Positions 1 to 5,979 of a DNA stretch of 6,267 nt are shown piece by piece. A program made the position numbers and the translations under genes. Under the pieces are notes generated by a model that saw only the letters and a list, made by a program, of their open reading frames with translations, was not told the origin of the DNA and searched no databases. The stretch is from an uncultured Oscillospiraceae bacterium (GTDB lineage Bacteria; Bacillota; Clostridia; Oscillospirales; Ruminococcaceae): positions 1 through 6,267 of the forward strand of contig CAJULF010000096.1 in the NCBI GenBank assembly GCA_910587135.1, written 5' to 3'. The number at the start of each line of letters is the position of its first letter. Position 1 is the first letter of the stretch.

Positions 1-90
1 ATAGCTTCCGTGAGTTGTTAAGCGGATGCAAAAACAGTAATTATATGCACGAATCTGTATTATATTTCAAGCTTTGTGCAGTAGGAACAC

Positions 91-113
91 TTTCCCGAAA
101 AGGGAGATTTTTT
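91..113 (+). terminator. Small terminator-like hairpin upstream of pncB
   Basis: TTTCCC (91-96) pairs with GGGAGA (102-107) across a GAAAA loop, giving six pairs including one T-G wobble, and is followed directly by six T residues (108-113). This is the form of a weak rho-independent terminator on the plus strand. It probably ends a gene lying to the left of the window, but an attenuator in the pncB leader cannot be excluded because no clear promoter is visible between the hairpin and pncB. The stem is short, so confidence is moderate. Confidence 0.4.
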
Positions 114-172
114 ATCAGTCTTAGGTCAACCTTATATGTAAGCCGCTGCGGTGCGGAAAATTCTTTTAAATC

Positions 173-177
173 AGGAG
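173..177 (+). promoter_or_regulatory. Ribosome binding site of pncB (decides the start)
   Basis: AGGAG lies six bases before the ATG at 184. A GTG at 151 is in the same frame and would add 11 residues, but it has no comparable site in front of it, and this AGGAG would lie inside the coding region. The site therefore supports the ATG at 184. Confidence 0.85.
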
Positions 178-183
178 AAAAGT

Positions 184-1632
184 ATGATCAGTGAACAGAA
201 TTATACCATGCTTTGCGATTTTTATCAGCTCACCATGGGAAACGGCTATTTCAGGTCGGGTCACGCTAACAGGATCGCTTATTTCGACGTGTTTTTCAGA
301 AGAGTTCCCGACGGGGGCGGCTGCGCAGTCTGCGCCGGGTTGGAGCAAGTTATGGAGTATATCGAAAATCTTCGCTTTGACGGACGTGACATTGATTATC
401 TCCGCTCAAAGGGTATTTTTTCGGAGGATTTTCTCGAATATCTGCGCGATTTCAGATTTGAGGGTGATATCTACGCGATACCAGAGGGCACTCCCGTTTT
501 TCCGAATGAGCCGCTTATAACGGTGCGCGCTCCCGCCATTCAGGCGCAGCTTATTGAAACAATGCTTCTGCTTCTGATAAACCATCAGTCGCTTATAGCC
601 ACAAAGGCAAGCCGGATCGTAAGGGCGGCACAGGGCAGGGCAGTTTCCGAATTCGGGTCAAGACGTGCGCAGGGCGCGAGCGGAGCTGTTCTCGGTGCGA
701 GAGCCGCCTATATAGGGGGCTGCGCGGGCACGGCATGCGTTATGGCAGACGAGCTTTACGGTGTACCCTCCACGGGCACTATGGCTCACAGCTGGGTGCA
801 GATGTTTGATTCAGAGCTGGAAGCCTTTGAGGAGTATTGCCGCGTCTATCCGCACAGTGCAACTTTGCTTGTTGACACTTACAGTGTGCTTAAATCGGGT
901 GTACCCAACGCGATAAAAGCGTTTGACAACGTTCTGAAGCCGCTGGGAGCGCGTCCTGTGGGTATACGTCTGGATTCGGGAGATATTGCGTATCTGTCCG
1001 CCGAAGCGAGGAAAATGCTGGACGCGGCAGGATATCCAGACTGCAAGATAGTAGCCTCCAATTCACTGGACGAGCATATCATCTCCGACCTTCTGCGTCA
1101 GGGTGCCAAGGTTGACCTGTTCGGCGTGGGCGAGCGGCTGATAACCGCCGCCAGCGAACCGGTGTTCGGCGGAGTATACAAGCTGTGCGCTACGGAGGAA
1201 AACGGTGAGATAATCCCCAAGATAAAAATAAGCGAGAACGTGGTCAAAATCACCAATCCGCACTACAAAAAGCTTTACAGGATATATGACAACAAAACGG
1301 GCAAGGCGATAGCCGACCAGCTTTGCGTTTACGACGAAGTCATAGACGAAAGCAAACCGCTGGAGCTTTTCGACCCCGATTTCACATGGAAGCGCAAGCG
1401 TGTGGAGAATTTTACCGCAAAGGAGCTTCAGATACCGATATTTGTAGGCGGCAAGCGGGTGTACGAATCTCCGAAAATAGAGGATATCAAAAAGTACTGC
1501 GAGCAGCAGATGGACACTATGTGGGAATCGGTGCTGCGTTTTGAGAATCCGCACAATTATTATGTCGATCTGTCAAAAAAGCTGTGGGACATCAAGCACA
1601 GACTGCTTGACGACAGGGGGGAAAACATTTGA
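184..1632 (+). CDS. pncB: Nicotinate phosphoribosyltransferase
   Basis: This cytosolic NAD-salvage (Preiss-Handler) enzyme joins nicotinate to PRPP, with ATP hydrolysis, to give nicotinate mononucleotide (EC 6.3.4.21). The protein has 482 residues, normal for the Firmicutes form. Visible family marks are the N-terminal DFYQLTMGNGYF, the EFGSRRAQG segment (156-164) with its arginine pair, GTMAHSW (198-204) whose His202 matches the phosphorylated histidine of the family, VDTY (230-233), the phosphate/ribose-binding GIRLDSGD (260-267), ASNSLDE (291-297) and DLFGVGERL (311-319). All key positions appear intact. The ATG at 184 is chosen because AGGAG sits six bases upstream. No convincing promoter was found between position 1 and the gene. 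Its TGA overlaps the TTG start of the next gene (TTGA), so the two are probably co-transcribed and translationally coupled. The family call is firm; regulation is not visible. Confidence 0.97.
   Translation: MISEQNYTMLCDFYQLTMGNGYFRSGHANRIAYFDVFFRRVPDGGGCAVCAGLEQVMEYIENLRFDGRDIDYLRSKGIFSEDFLEYLRDFRFEGDIYAIPEGTPVFPNEPLITVRAPAIQAQLIETMLLLLINHQSLIATKASRIVRAAQGRAVSEFGSRRAQGASGAVLGARAAYIGGCAGTACVMADELYGVPSTGTMAHSWVQMFDSELEAFEEYCRVYPHSATLLVDTYSVLKSGVPNAIKAFDNVLKPLGARPVGIRLDSGDIAYLSAEARKMLDAAGYPDCKIVASNSLDEHIISDLLRQGAKVDLFGVGERLITAASEPVFGGVYKLCATEENGEIIPKIKISENVVKITNPHYKKLYRIYDNKTGKAIADQLCVYDEVIDESKPLELFDPDFTWKRKRVENFTAKELQIPIFVGGKRVYESPKIEDIKKYCEQQMDTMWESVLRFENPHNYYVDLSKKLWDIKHRLLDDRGENI
1615..1621 (+). 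promoter_or_regulatory. Ribosome binding site for the TTG-started downstream gene
   Basis: AGGGGGG lies within the last codons of pncB, seven bases before the TTG at 1629. It is a G-rich Shine-Dalgarno at normal spacing and supports initiation at this non-ATG codon. The first in-frame ATG downstream is far inside the conserved-looking N-terminal domain. Confidence 0.7.
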
Positions 1633-3191
1633 GTCTGCGTGAAACGGTAAACGCTTTCGGGCGCGACGTCAGCGAGCACTTTAAGCGCGACAGCTACTGC
1701 TCATTCGCGCCGTCGGAGGAAACGGAGGGCTTTGTGGACACCTCCGCGGAGCTGGACGGAAGCCGCGGGATAGCTTTTCTTTGCGACAGGATACGAGTGG
1801 ATTTTGACGGGGTTATCCGCCAGTTGAATTATGACGATATCAGAGAAACGGAAATTATCGAGAGCTTTGAAAGCGATTATGCCGACGAGCTTCTGATAAA
1901 GGGCAGGACTACCGTCCGCGTTTCCGATTTTTCAATAAACAAGCGGTTTTTAAAGCTGCTTGTGGATACTTTGTGCCTGCGCTACAAGCAATTTCAGCCT
2001 GAAGAACGGGAAAAATTCCGCAGGGAATGCCGTGCAAGAAGCTCCGCAAGATACGCGGAGATGGACGAAGCGGCGGATGCCGCGGCAAGGCAGGTGGCGG
2101 AGAGGAATGCGAAAAGATCAAGACCGCGCCCGGTTTCTTACGCGGTGACACAGACCCAGCGGCGCAGCCGCCCCGCAAATATCTCTATGACCGACGCGGA
2201 GCACCGTCGGGAACGCGCTGTTTCAGCCGTCTCGGCTGTTTCATCTGTTTCAACCGCTCAAACGCCGCACACCGACCCGATCATTCAGACCGAGCAGACT
2301 TCACAACCCATACAAACAATCAAAACCGATGCGCAAAATCATTTGCCAGCTGTGAAACTGCCTGCTCCTCCGACAGCGCTGCCCGCGCTTGATATTGACG
2401 AGCCGCGCTTCAGCGTTCCCGAAAACCATGTGCCGCTGGAGATAACGGAGGGGAAAATCGAATGGCTAAGCAGTCCTAAGGAACGTGAAGAACGTGAGGA
2501 ACCCGACGAAATCAGCGAAAGCGATTTAGAGGATATGAACCGCGAGGAAACCATGTCCTATTTGCTGTCCTCTATAAATGAAATTAACGCTCCCGCCGAG
2601 CCTCGGGAAACCGACAATTCCGCCAACCATACAGAAACGGCTGACCTTGCTGCGGACGAGCCTCAGAACGAATACATACCGCCGGTAATAGCGGAATTTG
2701 CTTCCGAAAGCCCGGAAATCGAAACGACCCAAAACCGCGGCGAAATCTTCGATACCGCGGAGGGACAGAGCGCAAGCCCATTTACGACCGAGCCGTCCTC
2801 GGAGGACATCTACATAAAGGCAAGCCGAAAAATCCGCGAGATATGCGAAAGCGGACGGCTCACCCGCGAGGAGATTCAGACCGCGCTAAAGGAAAATCTG
2901 GTTTCTGCGGCGACACAATTTGCGGATATCGCGGGAGAGAGAGATGATATCCCGCGGCATATCGCGCCCAGGATAGAAGAGCTGCGCGCGGCTTCGGAAA
3001 ATCTGGCGCAATATTTCGCGCTGGGCGAGGATATCGCGGAAAGAGTGATGTTCTTTATGATGTATCAGATGCTTTCCTACTCCGACAGGATAGTTGAAGC
3101 CCCCGAAACCAAGGAGCGGCTGAACTATTTCTTCAAGCGGTACGGACCTTCGGGAATAATGCTCTCCATGCTTGATATGAGACTGCAGTGA
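1629..3191 (+). CDS. Uncharacterised 520-residue protein: PH-like N-terminus, disordered linker, helical C-terminus
   Basis: I do not recognise a named family. The start is TTG, preceded by AGGGGGG, and overlaps the pncB stop by four bases. Residues 1-125 look like a compact beta-rich domain ending in a helix: alternating segments such as GIAFLCDRIRVDF (47-59), a YDDI turn, DELLIKG and a final FLKLLVDTLCLRY helix, a pattern reminiscent of bacterial PH-like domains (inference). Residues about 130-180 are basic with many Arg/Ala. Residues about 180-390 are low complexity, rich in Ser, Thr, Pro, Gln and Glu, with an Ala-Val-Ser tract at 197-209, so likely disordered. Residues 390-520 are predicted mostly helical, with AERVMFFMMYQMLSY near the end. 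There is no signal peptide or clear membrane span, so it is probably cytosolic. Linkage to pncB suggests co-expression but not a shared pathway. No terminator follows the stop, so read-through towards pckG is possible. Confidence 0.85.
   Translation: MSLRETVNAFGRDVSEHFKRDSYCSFAPSEETEGFVDTSAELDGSRGIAFLCDRIRVDFDGVIRQLNYDDIRETEIIESFESDYADELLIKGRTTVRVSDFSINKRFLKLLVDTLCLRYKQFQPEEREKFRRECRARSSARYAEMDEAADAAARQVAERNAKRSRPRPVSYAVTQTQRRSRPANISMTDAEHRRERAVSAVSAVSSVSTAQTPHTDPIIQTEQTSQPIQTIKTDAQNHLPAVKLPAPPTALPALDIDEPRFSVPENHVPLEITEGKIEWLSSPKEREEREEPDEISESDLEDMNREETMSYLLSSINEINAPAEPRETDNSANHTETADLAADEPQNEYIPPVIAEFASESPEIETTQNRGEIFDTAEGQSASPFTTEPSSEDIYIKASRKIREICESGRLTREEIQTALKENLVSAATQFADIAGERDDIPRHIAPRIEELRAASENLAQYFALGEDIAERVMFFMMYQMLSYSDRIVEAPETKERLNYFFKRYGPSGIMLSMLDMRLQ
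2217..2255 (+). repeat. Short in-frame Ala-Val-Ser repeat tract
   Basis: Residues 197-209 of the 520-residue protein read AVSAVSAVSSVST, encoded by near-repeats of GCTGTTTCA/GCCGTCTCG units of nine bases. The copies differ at third positions, so it is an old or selected tract rather than a fresh slippage expansion. It lies at the start of the disordered linker and may vary in length between strains (inference). Confidence 0.6.
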
Positions 3192-3266
3192 CGCAGCTGT
3201 GCAAAATCCGCCTGCCCATATCACCATATGTATAATCCGACATCAAAAAAAGAATAATAATAAACC

Positions 3267-3295
3267 TTGACTTATTGCAAAATATCGTGTATAAT
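3267..3295 (+). promoter_or_regulatory. Consensus sigma-A promoter of pckG
   Basis: TTGACT (-35, 3267-3272) and TATAAT (-10, 3290-3295) are separated by exactly 17 bases. Transcription should start near 3302, giving a leader of about 56 bases before the pckG ATG. The leader contains a small GAGAG/CTCTC complement but no riboswitch I recognise. The near-perfect elements suggest strong expression independent of the upstream pncB operon. No catabolite-repression or other operator was recognised. Confidence 0.88.
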
Positions 3296-3357
3296 GTTAT
3301 ATGTGGAGAGATTTTTTACAGGAACTCTCAAAATTTATGTTAAAGGAGATTTTAAAT

Positions 3358-5178
3358 ATGGCACTGACAAACAACCCCAATGTTTTGAAGTGGGTGGACG
3401 AGATGATCGCGCTCACCAAGCCCGACAAAGTAGTGTGGATCGACGGAAGCAAGGCTCAGCTCGACGAGCTGACCAACGAGGCTCTTTCCACCGGCGAAAT
3501 GCAGAAGCTCAACGAGGAGAAGCTCCCCGGCTGTCTTTACCACAGAACCAAGCCCAACGACGTTGCACGCGTAGAGGACAGAACCTTTATCTGCTCCCGC
3601 GAGAAGGAGAATGCGGGTCCCACCAACAACTGGATGGATCCCAAGGAAATGTACGCTATGCTGACTCCCATGTACGACGGAGTTATGAAGGGCAGAACCA
3701 TGTACATCATTCCTTACTCCATGGGACCTATCGGTTCGCCCATCGCTAAGGTCGGCGTTGAGATAACAGACTCCATTTATGTTGTTCTGAACATGAACAT
3801 CATGACAAGAATGGGCGCTGACGCGTTCAAGAATCTGCCCGAGGGCTCTGACGACTTTGTTCGCTGCCTGCACTCCAAGGCGGACGTTGACCCCGAGAAG
3901 CGCTATATCGTACAGTTCCCCGAGGACAACACCATCTGGAGCATCAACTCCGCTTACGGCGGAAACGTTCTGCTGGGCAAGAAGTGCTTCGCGCTGCGTA
4001 TCGCTTCCTACCAGGGCTGGAAAGAGGGCTGGATGGCCGAGCATATGCTTATCCTCGGCGTAAAGAAGCCCGACGGCGACATCAAGTATGTTACCGCAGC
4101 GTTCCCCTCCGCGTGCGGCAAGACCAATCTTGCAATGCTTATTCCTCCCGCTGTTTATAAGGAGGCGGGCTATGAGGTATTCACCGTCGGCGACGATATC
4201 GCGTGGATGAAGCCCGGCGAGGACGGCAGATTGTATGCCATCAATCCCGAGAACGGCTTCTTCGGCGTTGCTCCCGGCACAAACGAGAAGTCCAACTTTA
4301 ACGCGCTGGAGTGCACCAAGAAGAACGCTATTTTCACCAACGTTGCCATCAATCTCAACGATATGACGGTTTGGTGGGAGGGGCTTGACAAGAATCCTCC
4401 CGAGAACGCCGAGGAGTGGAAGGGCGCAAAGGTCAACGGCAAGGAGTTTGTCGCTGTAATGGGCGAGGACGGCAAGCCTCAGAAGCTCGCTCACCCCAAC
4501 AGCCGCTTTACCGCTCCCGCTGTAAACTGCCCCTGCCTGAGCAGTGAGTTTGACAATCCCAAGGGCGTTCCCGTAAGCGCAATCGTATTCGGCGGCAGAC
4601 GTGCTTCCACCACTCCGCTGGTTTACCAGTCATTCAACTGGAATCACGGCACATATGTCGGCTCGGCTGTTTCCTCTGAAACTACCGCCGCAGCTACCGG
4701 CGCGGTAGGTGTACTCCGTCACGACCCGATGGCTATGAAGCCCTTTATCGGCTACAACGTGGGCGACTACTGGCAGCACTGGATAGATATGGGCGTTAAA
4801 CTTGGCGACAAGGCTCCCAAGATATTTAACGTTAACTGGTTCAAGCAGGACGAGAACGGCAACTTTATCTGGCCCGGCTTCGGCGATAATATGCGCGTTC
4901 TTGACTGGATAATCAAGCGCTGCGAGGGTACTGTTGACGCGGTTGAAACTCCTATCGGATACCTGCCCAAGCCCGAGGATATCAATGTCAAGGGTATCGA
5001 GGACGAGGTTACTCCCGAGGTTATGGATAAGCTGCTCGCGGTTGACAAGGACCTTTGGACTAAGGAAATTGCGGAAATGCGCCGTTACTATGCCGAGGAT
5101 ATCGAGGCTAAGGGCGGTAAGGTTCCCGCTGAACTTAAGAAGCAGCTCGATGAGATCGAGGCGAGGCTTAATAAGTAA
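3358..5178 (+). CDS. pckG: Phosphoenolpyruvate carboxykinase (GTP)
   Basis: The enzyme interconverts oxaloacetate + GTP with PEP + CO2 + GDP (EC 4.1.1.32) in the cytosol. In anaerobic fermenters it may run in the carboxylating direction towards succinate (inference). The 606 residues match the GTP family rather than the ATP family. Seen are DVARVE (68-73) with the substrate arginine, KGRTMYIIPYSMGP (111-124), YGGNVLLGKK (200-209), the P-loop FPSACGKTN (249-257) with catalytic-lid Cys253, Lys255 and Thr256, GDDIAWM (278-284), NPENGFFGVAPGTN (296-309), NSRF (381-384) and FGGRR (411-415). By comparison with the rat enzyme the manganese ligands should be Lys209, His229 and Asp280, all present. 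The start at 3358 is preceded by AGGAG at 3344-3348. Longer in-frame ATGs at 3301 and 3337 lack such a site, and 3301 lies at about the transcription start. It is a single-gene unit with its own promoter and terminator. Confidence 0.98.
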   Translation: MALTNNPNVLKWVDEMIALTKPDKVVWIDGSKAQLDELTNEALSTGEMQKLNEEKLPGCLYHRTKPNDVARVEDRTFICSREKENAGPTNNWMDPKEMYAMLTPMYDGVMKGRTMYIIPYSMGPIGSPIAKVGVEITDSIYVVLNMNIMTRMGADAFKNLPEGSDDFVRCLHSKADVDPEKRYIVQFPEDNTIWSINSAYGGNVLLGKKCFALRIASYQGWKEGWMAEHMLILGVKKPDGDIKYVTAAFPSACGKTNLAMLIPPAVYKEAGYEVFTVGDDIAWMKPGEDGRLYAINPENGFFGVAPGTNEKSNFNALECTKKNAIFTNVAINLNDMTVWWEGLDKNPPENAEEWKGAKVNGKEFVAVMGEDGKPQKLAHPNSRFTAPAVNCPCLSSEFDNPKGVPVSAIVFGGRRASTTPLVYQSFNWNHGTYVGSAVSSETTAAATGAVGVLRHDPMAMKPFIGYNVGDYWQHWIDMGVKLGDKAPKIFNVNWFKQDENGNFIWPGFGDNMRVLDWIIKRCEGTVDAVETPIGYLPKPEDINVKGIEDEVTPEVMDKLLAVDKDLWTKEIAEMRRYYAEDIEAKGGKVPAELKKQLDEIEARLNK

Positions 5179-5185
5179 TTAACAA

Positions 5186-5219
5186 AAAAGGTGTAAATCC
5201 GCTTGGGTTTACACCTTTT
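5186..5219 (+). terminator. Rho-independent terminator of pckG, probably bidirectional
   Basis: GGTGTAAATCC (5190-5200) pairs with GGGTTTACACC (5205-5215) around a GCTT loop, eleven pairs with one wobble. Flanking A (5186-5189) and T (5216-5219) runs extend the stem. On the plus strand it ends pckG eight bases after the stop. On the minus strand it is followed by six T residues and lies two bases beyond the stop of the small frameshifted gene, so it can serve both convergent transcripts. Confidence 0.93.
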
Positions 5220-5221
5220 AT

Positions 5222-5339
5222 TTATGTGTTATCAAGTCTTTGAATTGAGGCTTTTATAAGACTTATCGCCCTTTCACTGTTGTTGGTTTCGGGAAGCGCA
5301 AGCAAGCTTTCAAGCAGAATGCACAGCTCGTTGTTTCAT
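5222..5339 (-). pseudogene. Small gene, one base out of frame with its start codon
   Basis: Reading leftwards, an ATG at 5339 has GAGGGGG seven bases upstream and a perfect promoter before that, but its own frame stops after nine codons. One base out of register, from 5335 to 5222, runs a clean 37-codon frame starting NNELCILLESLL and ending IKASIQRLDNT. Removing one A from the AAA after the ATG (or adding two) would join start and frame as M-N-N-E-L-C or M-K-N-N-E-L-C. The product would be a small acidic, leucine-rich, probably helical cytosolic protein; I do not recognise it. The AAA run right after the start is a likely slippage or sequencing-error site. Alternatives are a true null mutation, a non-standard start, or a transcript that acts as RNA and only happens to carry this frame. 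Confidence 0.6.
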
Positions 5340-5346
5340 GTTAACA

Positions 5347-5353
5347 CCCCCTC
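5347..5353 (-). promoter_or_regulatory. Ribosome binding site of the small frameshifted gene
   Basis: On the minus strand this reads GAGGGGG, seven bases before the ATG at 5339 and only a few bases after the expected transcription start near 5357. It shows that the unit was built for translation, even though the present frame is broken. Confidence 0.65.
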
Positions 5354-5363
5354 GTGTAATTAT

Positions 5364-5392
5364 ATTATAACAGGGATTTGCGGCGGTGTCAA
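5364..5392 (-). promoter_or_regulatory. Perfect consensus promoter on the minus strand
   Basis: On the minus strand TTGACA (5392-5387) and TATAAT (5369-5364) match the sigma-A consensus at all twelve positions, with a 17-base spacer. Transcription should start near 5357 and run leftwards through the small frame to the shared terminator at 5186-5219, giving an RNA of about 170 bases. Confidence 0.88.
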
Positions 5393-5415
5393 GGGTTATT
5401 TTGTTTTGCGGAGAG

Positions 5416-5454
5416 TTTACCCCCGCTCGGTTGAGCGAGGGTAAATTTTATTTT
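5416..5454 (+). terminator. Hairpin followed by a T-rich stretch
   Basis: TTTACCC-C-CGCTC (5416-5428) pairs with GAGCG-A-GGGTAAA (5433-5445), twelve pairs with one internal C/A mismatch and a GGTT loop. On the plus strand TTTTATTTT follows (5446-5454), the terminator form. No plus-strand gene ends here except by read-through from pckG. On the minus strand the hairpin begins two bases after the stop of the 73-residue gene and could mark its 3' end, but no T run follows in that direction. It also separates that gene from the promoter at 5364-5392. Confidence 0.6.
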
Positions 5455-5669
5455 AAGTAAATAAGAGCGGTTTTACCTCGATTTTTTGCCTCTCTTATAA
5501 AAGGGAGTTTATTTAACCAATTTACAATTTCAGCTACATTATCTATTATTGTATCTTTAACATCATAGTCTTTTATTTTCAGTATAAACCATTCAGCGGT
5601 TGGGTTCATTGACATCTTATAATATATGTCTTTAAGGATTTTTTCCATTAGTTCTTCCGTAAGTTCCAT
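5448..5669 (-). CDS. Small hypothetical protein, 73 residues
   Basis: I do not recognise a family. The ATG at 5669 is preceded by a perfect AAGGAGG (5681-5675) five bases away, the best ribosome binding site in the window, so the gene is likely translated. The protein is mixed-charge with no signal peptide or membrane span, probably a small cytosolic helical fold. An N-terminal amphipathic helix (MELTEELMEKILKDIYYKM) is followed by AEWFILKIKDYDVKDT and a C-terminal IVNWLNKLPFIREAKNRGKT; the last part could form a helix-turn-strand like the end of a winged helix, but this is only a guess. It lies 15 bases after the stop of the zinc-ribbon frame, with which it appears to form an operon. Codons are AT-rich compared with pncB and pckG, fitting an accessory origin. 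Confidence 0.8.
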   Translation of the reverse strand: MELTEELMEKILKDIYYKMSMNPTAEWFILKIKDYDVKDTIIDNVAEIVNWLNKLPFIREAKNRGKTALIYLK

Positions 5670-5674
5670 AATTT

Positions 5675-5681
5675 CCTCCTT
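5675..5681 (-). promoter_or_regulatory. Strong Shine-Dalgarno of the 73-residue gene
   Basis: The minus strand reads AAGGAGG five bases before the ATG at 5669, inside the 15-base gap after the zinc-ribbon stop codon. It fixes the start and argues that the leftward frames here are real genes. Confidence 0.85.
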
Positions 5682-5684
5682 ATA

Positions 5685-5870
5685 TCAATGCAAGGCTTTT
5701 TGAGCATAGTCATAATTGCCCTTGCAAGTTTTACATAAGCCACTATTGCGTACACTGCGATAGTTATCTTGGTCATATGAATATGAAAAGGAACGACCAC
5801 ATGAACCACAAGTGTTATTTGACAGGTAGAATGCGGAAAATGCAATAAGCCGAAAAAAGGCGGGAGAAAT
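5685..5870 (-). pseudogene. Zinc-ribbon protein, start codon and 5' end missing
   Basis: The minus-strand frame open from 5870 to the TGA at 5687-5685 contains NTCGSCGRSF and, 21 residues after the second cysteine, LCKTCKGNYDYAQKALH at the C-terminus. This C-x2-C-x21-C-x2-C array is that of a zinc-ribbon or treble-clef metal site (cysteine codons at 5810-5808, 5801-5799, 5735-5733 and 5726-5724). Only the last ~45 codons look like conserved protein. There is no in-frame ATG, GTG or TTG upstream and no Shine-Dalgarno-like sequence, and an in-frame TGA lies at 5873-5871. The gene therefore appears to have lost its 5' end by deletion or frameshift, unless it uses a rare start such as CTG at 5825 or ATT. 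Its stop lies 15 bases before the 73-residue gene, a classic operon spacing. Function, beyond metal binding and possibly nucleic-acid or protein contact, is unknown. Confidence 0.6.
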
Positions 5871-5940
5871 TCAAAAATGTTTCAAAAATAGCGCAATGAA
5901 GCCGAATTTTAAGTGCGAGGAATTGCAAGAAAATAAAATC

Positions 5941-5979
5941 ATGCCCGAGAGGTTGTCAAAAACTTTTCGGGCATTTTTG
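5941..5979 (+). terminator. Long, strong rho-independent terminator
   Basis: ATGCCCGAGAGGTT (5941-5954) pairs with AACTTTTCGGGCAT (5961-5974), fourteen pairs including two G-T wobbles, around GTCAAA, followed by TTTT and a G (5975-5979). It is asymmetric enough to favour the plus strand, but on the minus strand it is followed by GATTTTATTTT and may stop transcription there too. No intact plus-strand gene precedes it, so it may be a leftover from a deleted gene or a barrier protecting the minus-strand operon from outside transcription. Confidence 0.85.

Noticed and set aside
151..183. N-terminal extension of pncB from a GTG at 151
   Set aside because: AGGAG at 173-177 is correctly spaced for the ATG at 184 and would lie inside the gene if 151 were used; the added residues do not resemble the family N-terminus.
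3..197. Open plus-strand frame running through the left edge into pncB
   Set aside because: It crosses a terminator-like hairpin and the pncB ribosome binding site, overlaps pncB, has no recognisable motif and looks like chance.
1063..1554. 163-codon minus-strand frame inside pncB
   Set aside because: It is antisense to firmly identified pncB coding sequence, with no ribosome binding site or family resemblance.
3301..3357. Longer pckG start at 3301 or 3337
   Set aside because: 3301 coincides with the expected transcription start and has no ribosome binding site; AGGAG at 3344-3348 fits only the ATG at 3358.
3352..4494. 380-codon minus-strand frame opposite pckG
   Set aside because: It is a shadow of strongly biased pckG codons; the plus strand encodes all PEP carboxykinase motifs, and the antisense product is Val/Leu/Gly-rich without a domain.
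5648..5845. 65-codon minus-strand frame from a TTG at 5845, with a hydrophobic stretch
   Set aside because: It has no ribosome binding site, overlaps the start of the 73-residue gene, and lies in a different frame from the convincing zinc-ribbon frame on the same strand.
5702..5848. Plus-strand Cys/His-rich frame (CPCKFY, CVHC, HMNHKCY) and a nearby ECGKCNKPKK in another frame
   Set aside because: I first read this as a zinc-finger remnant, but its cysteines and histidines are largely antisense products of the minus-strand zinc-ribbon codons. It has no start or ribosome binding site, and the two parts need a frameshift to join.
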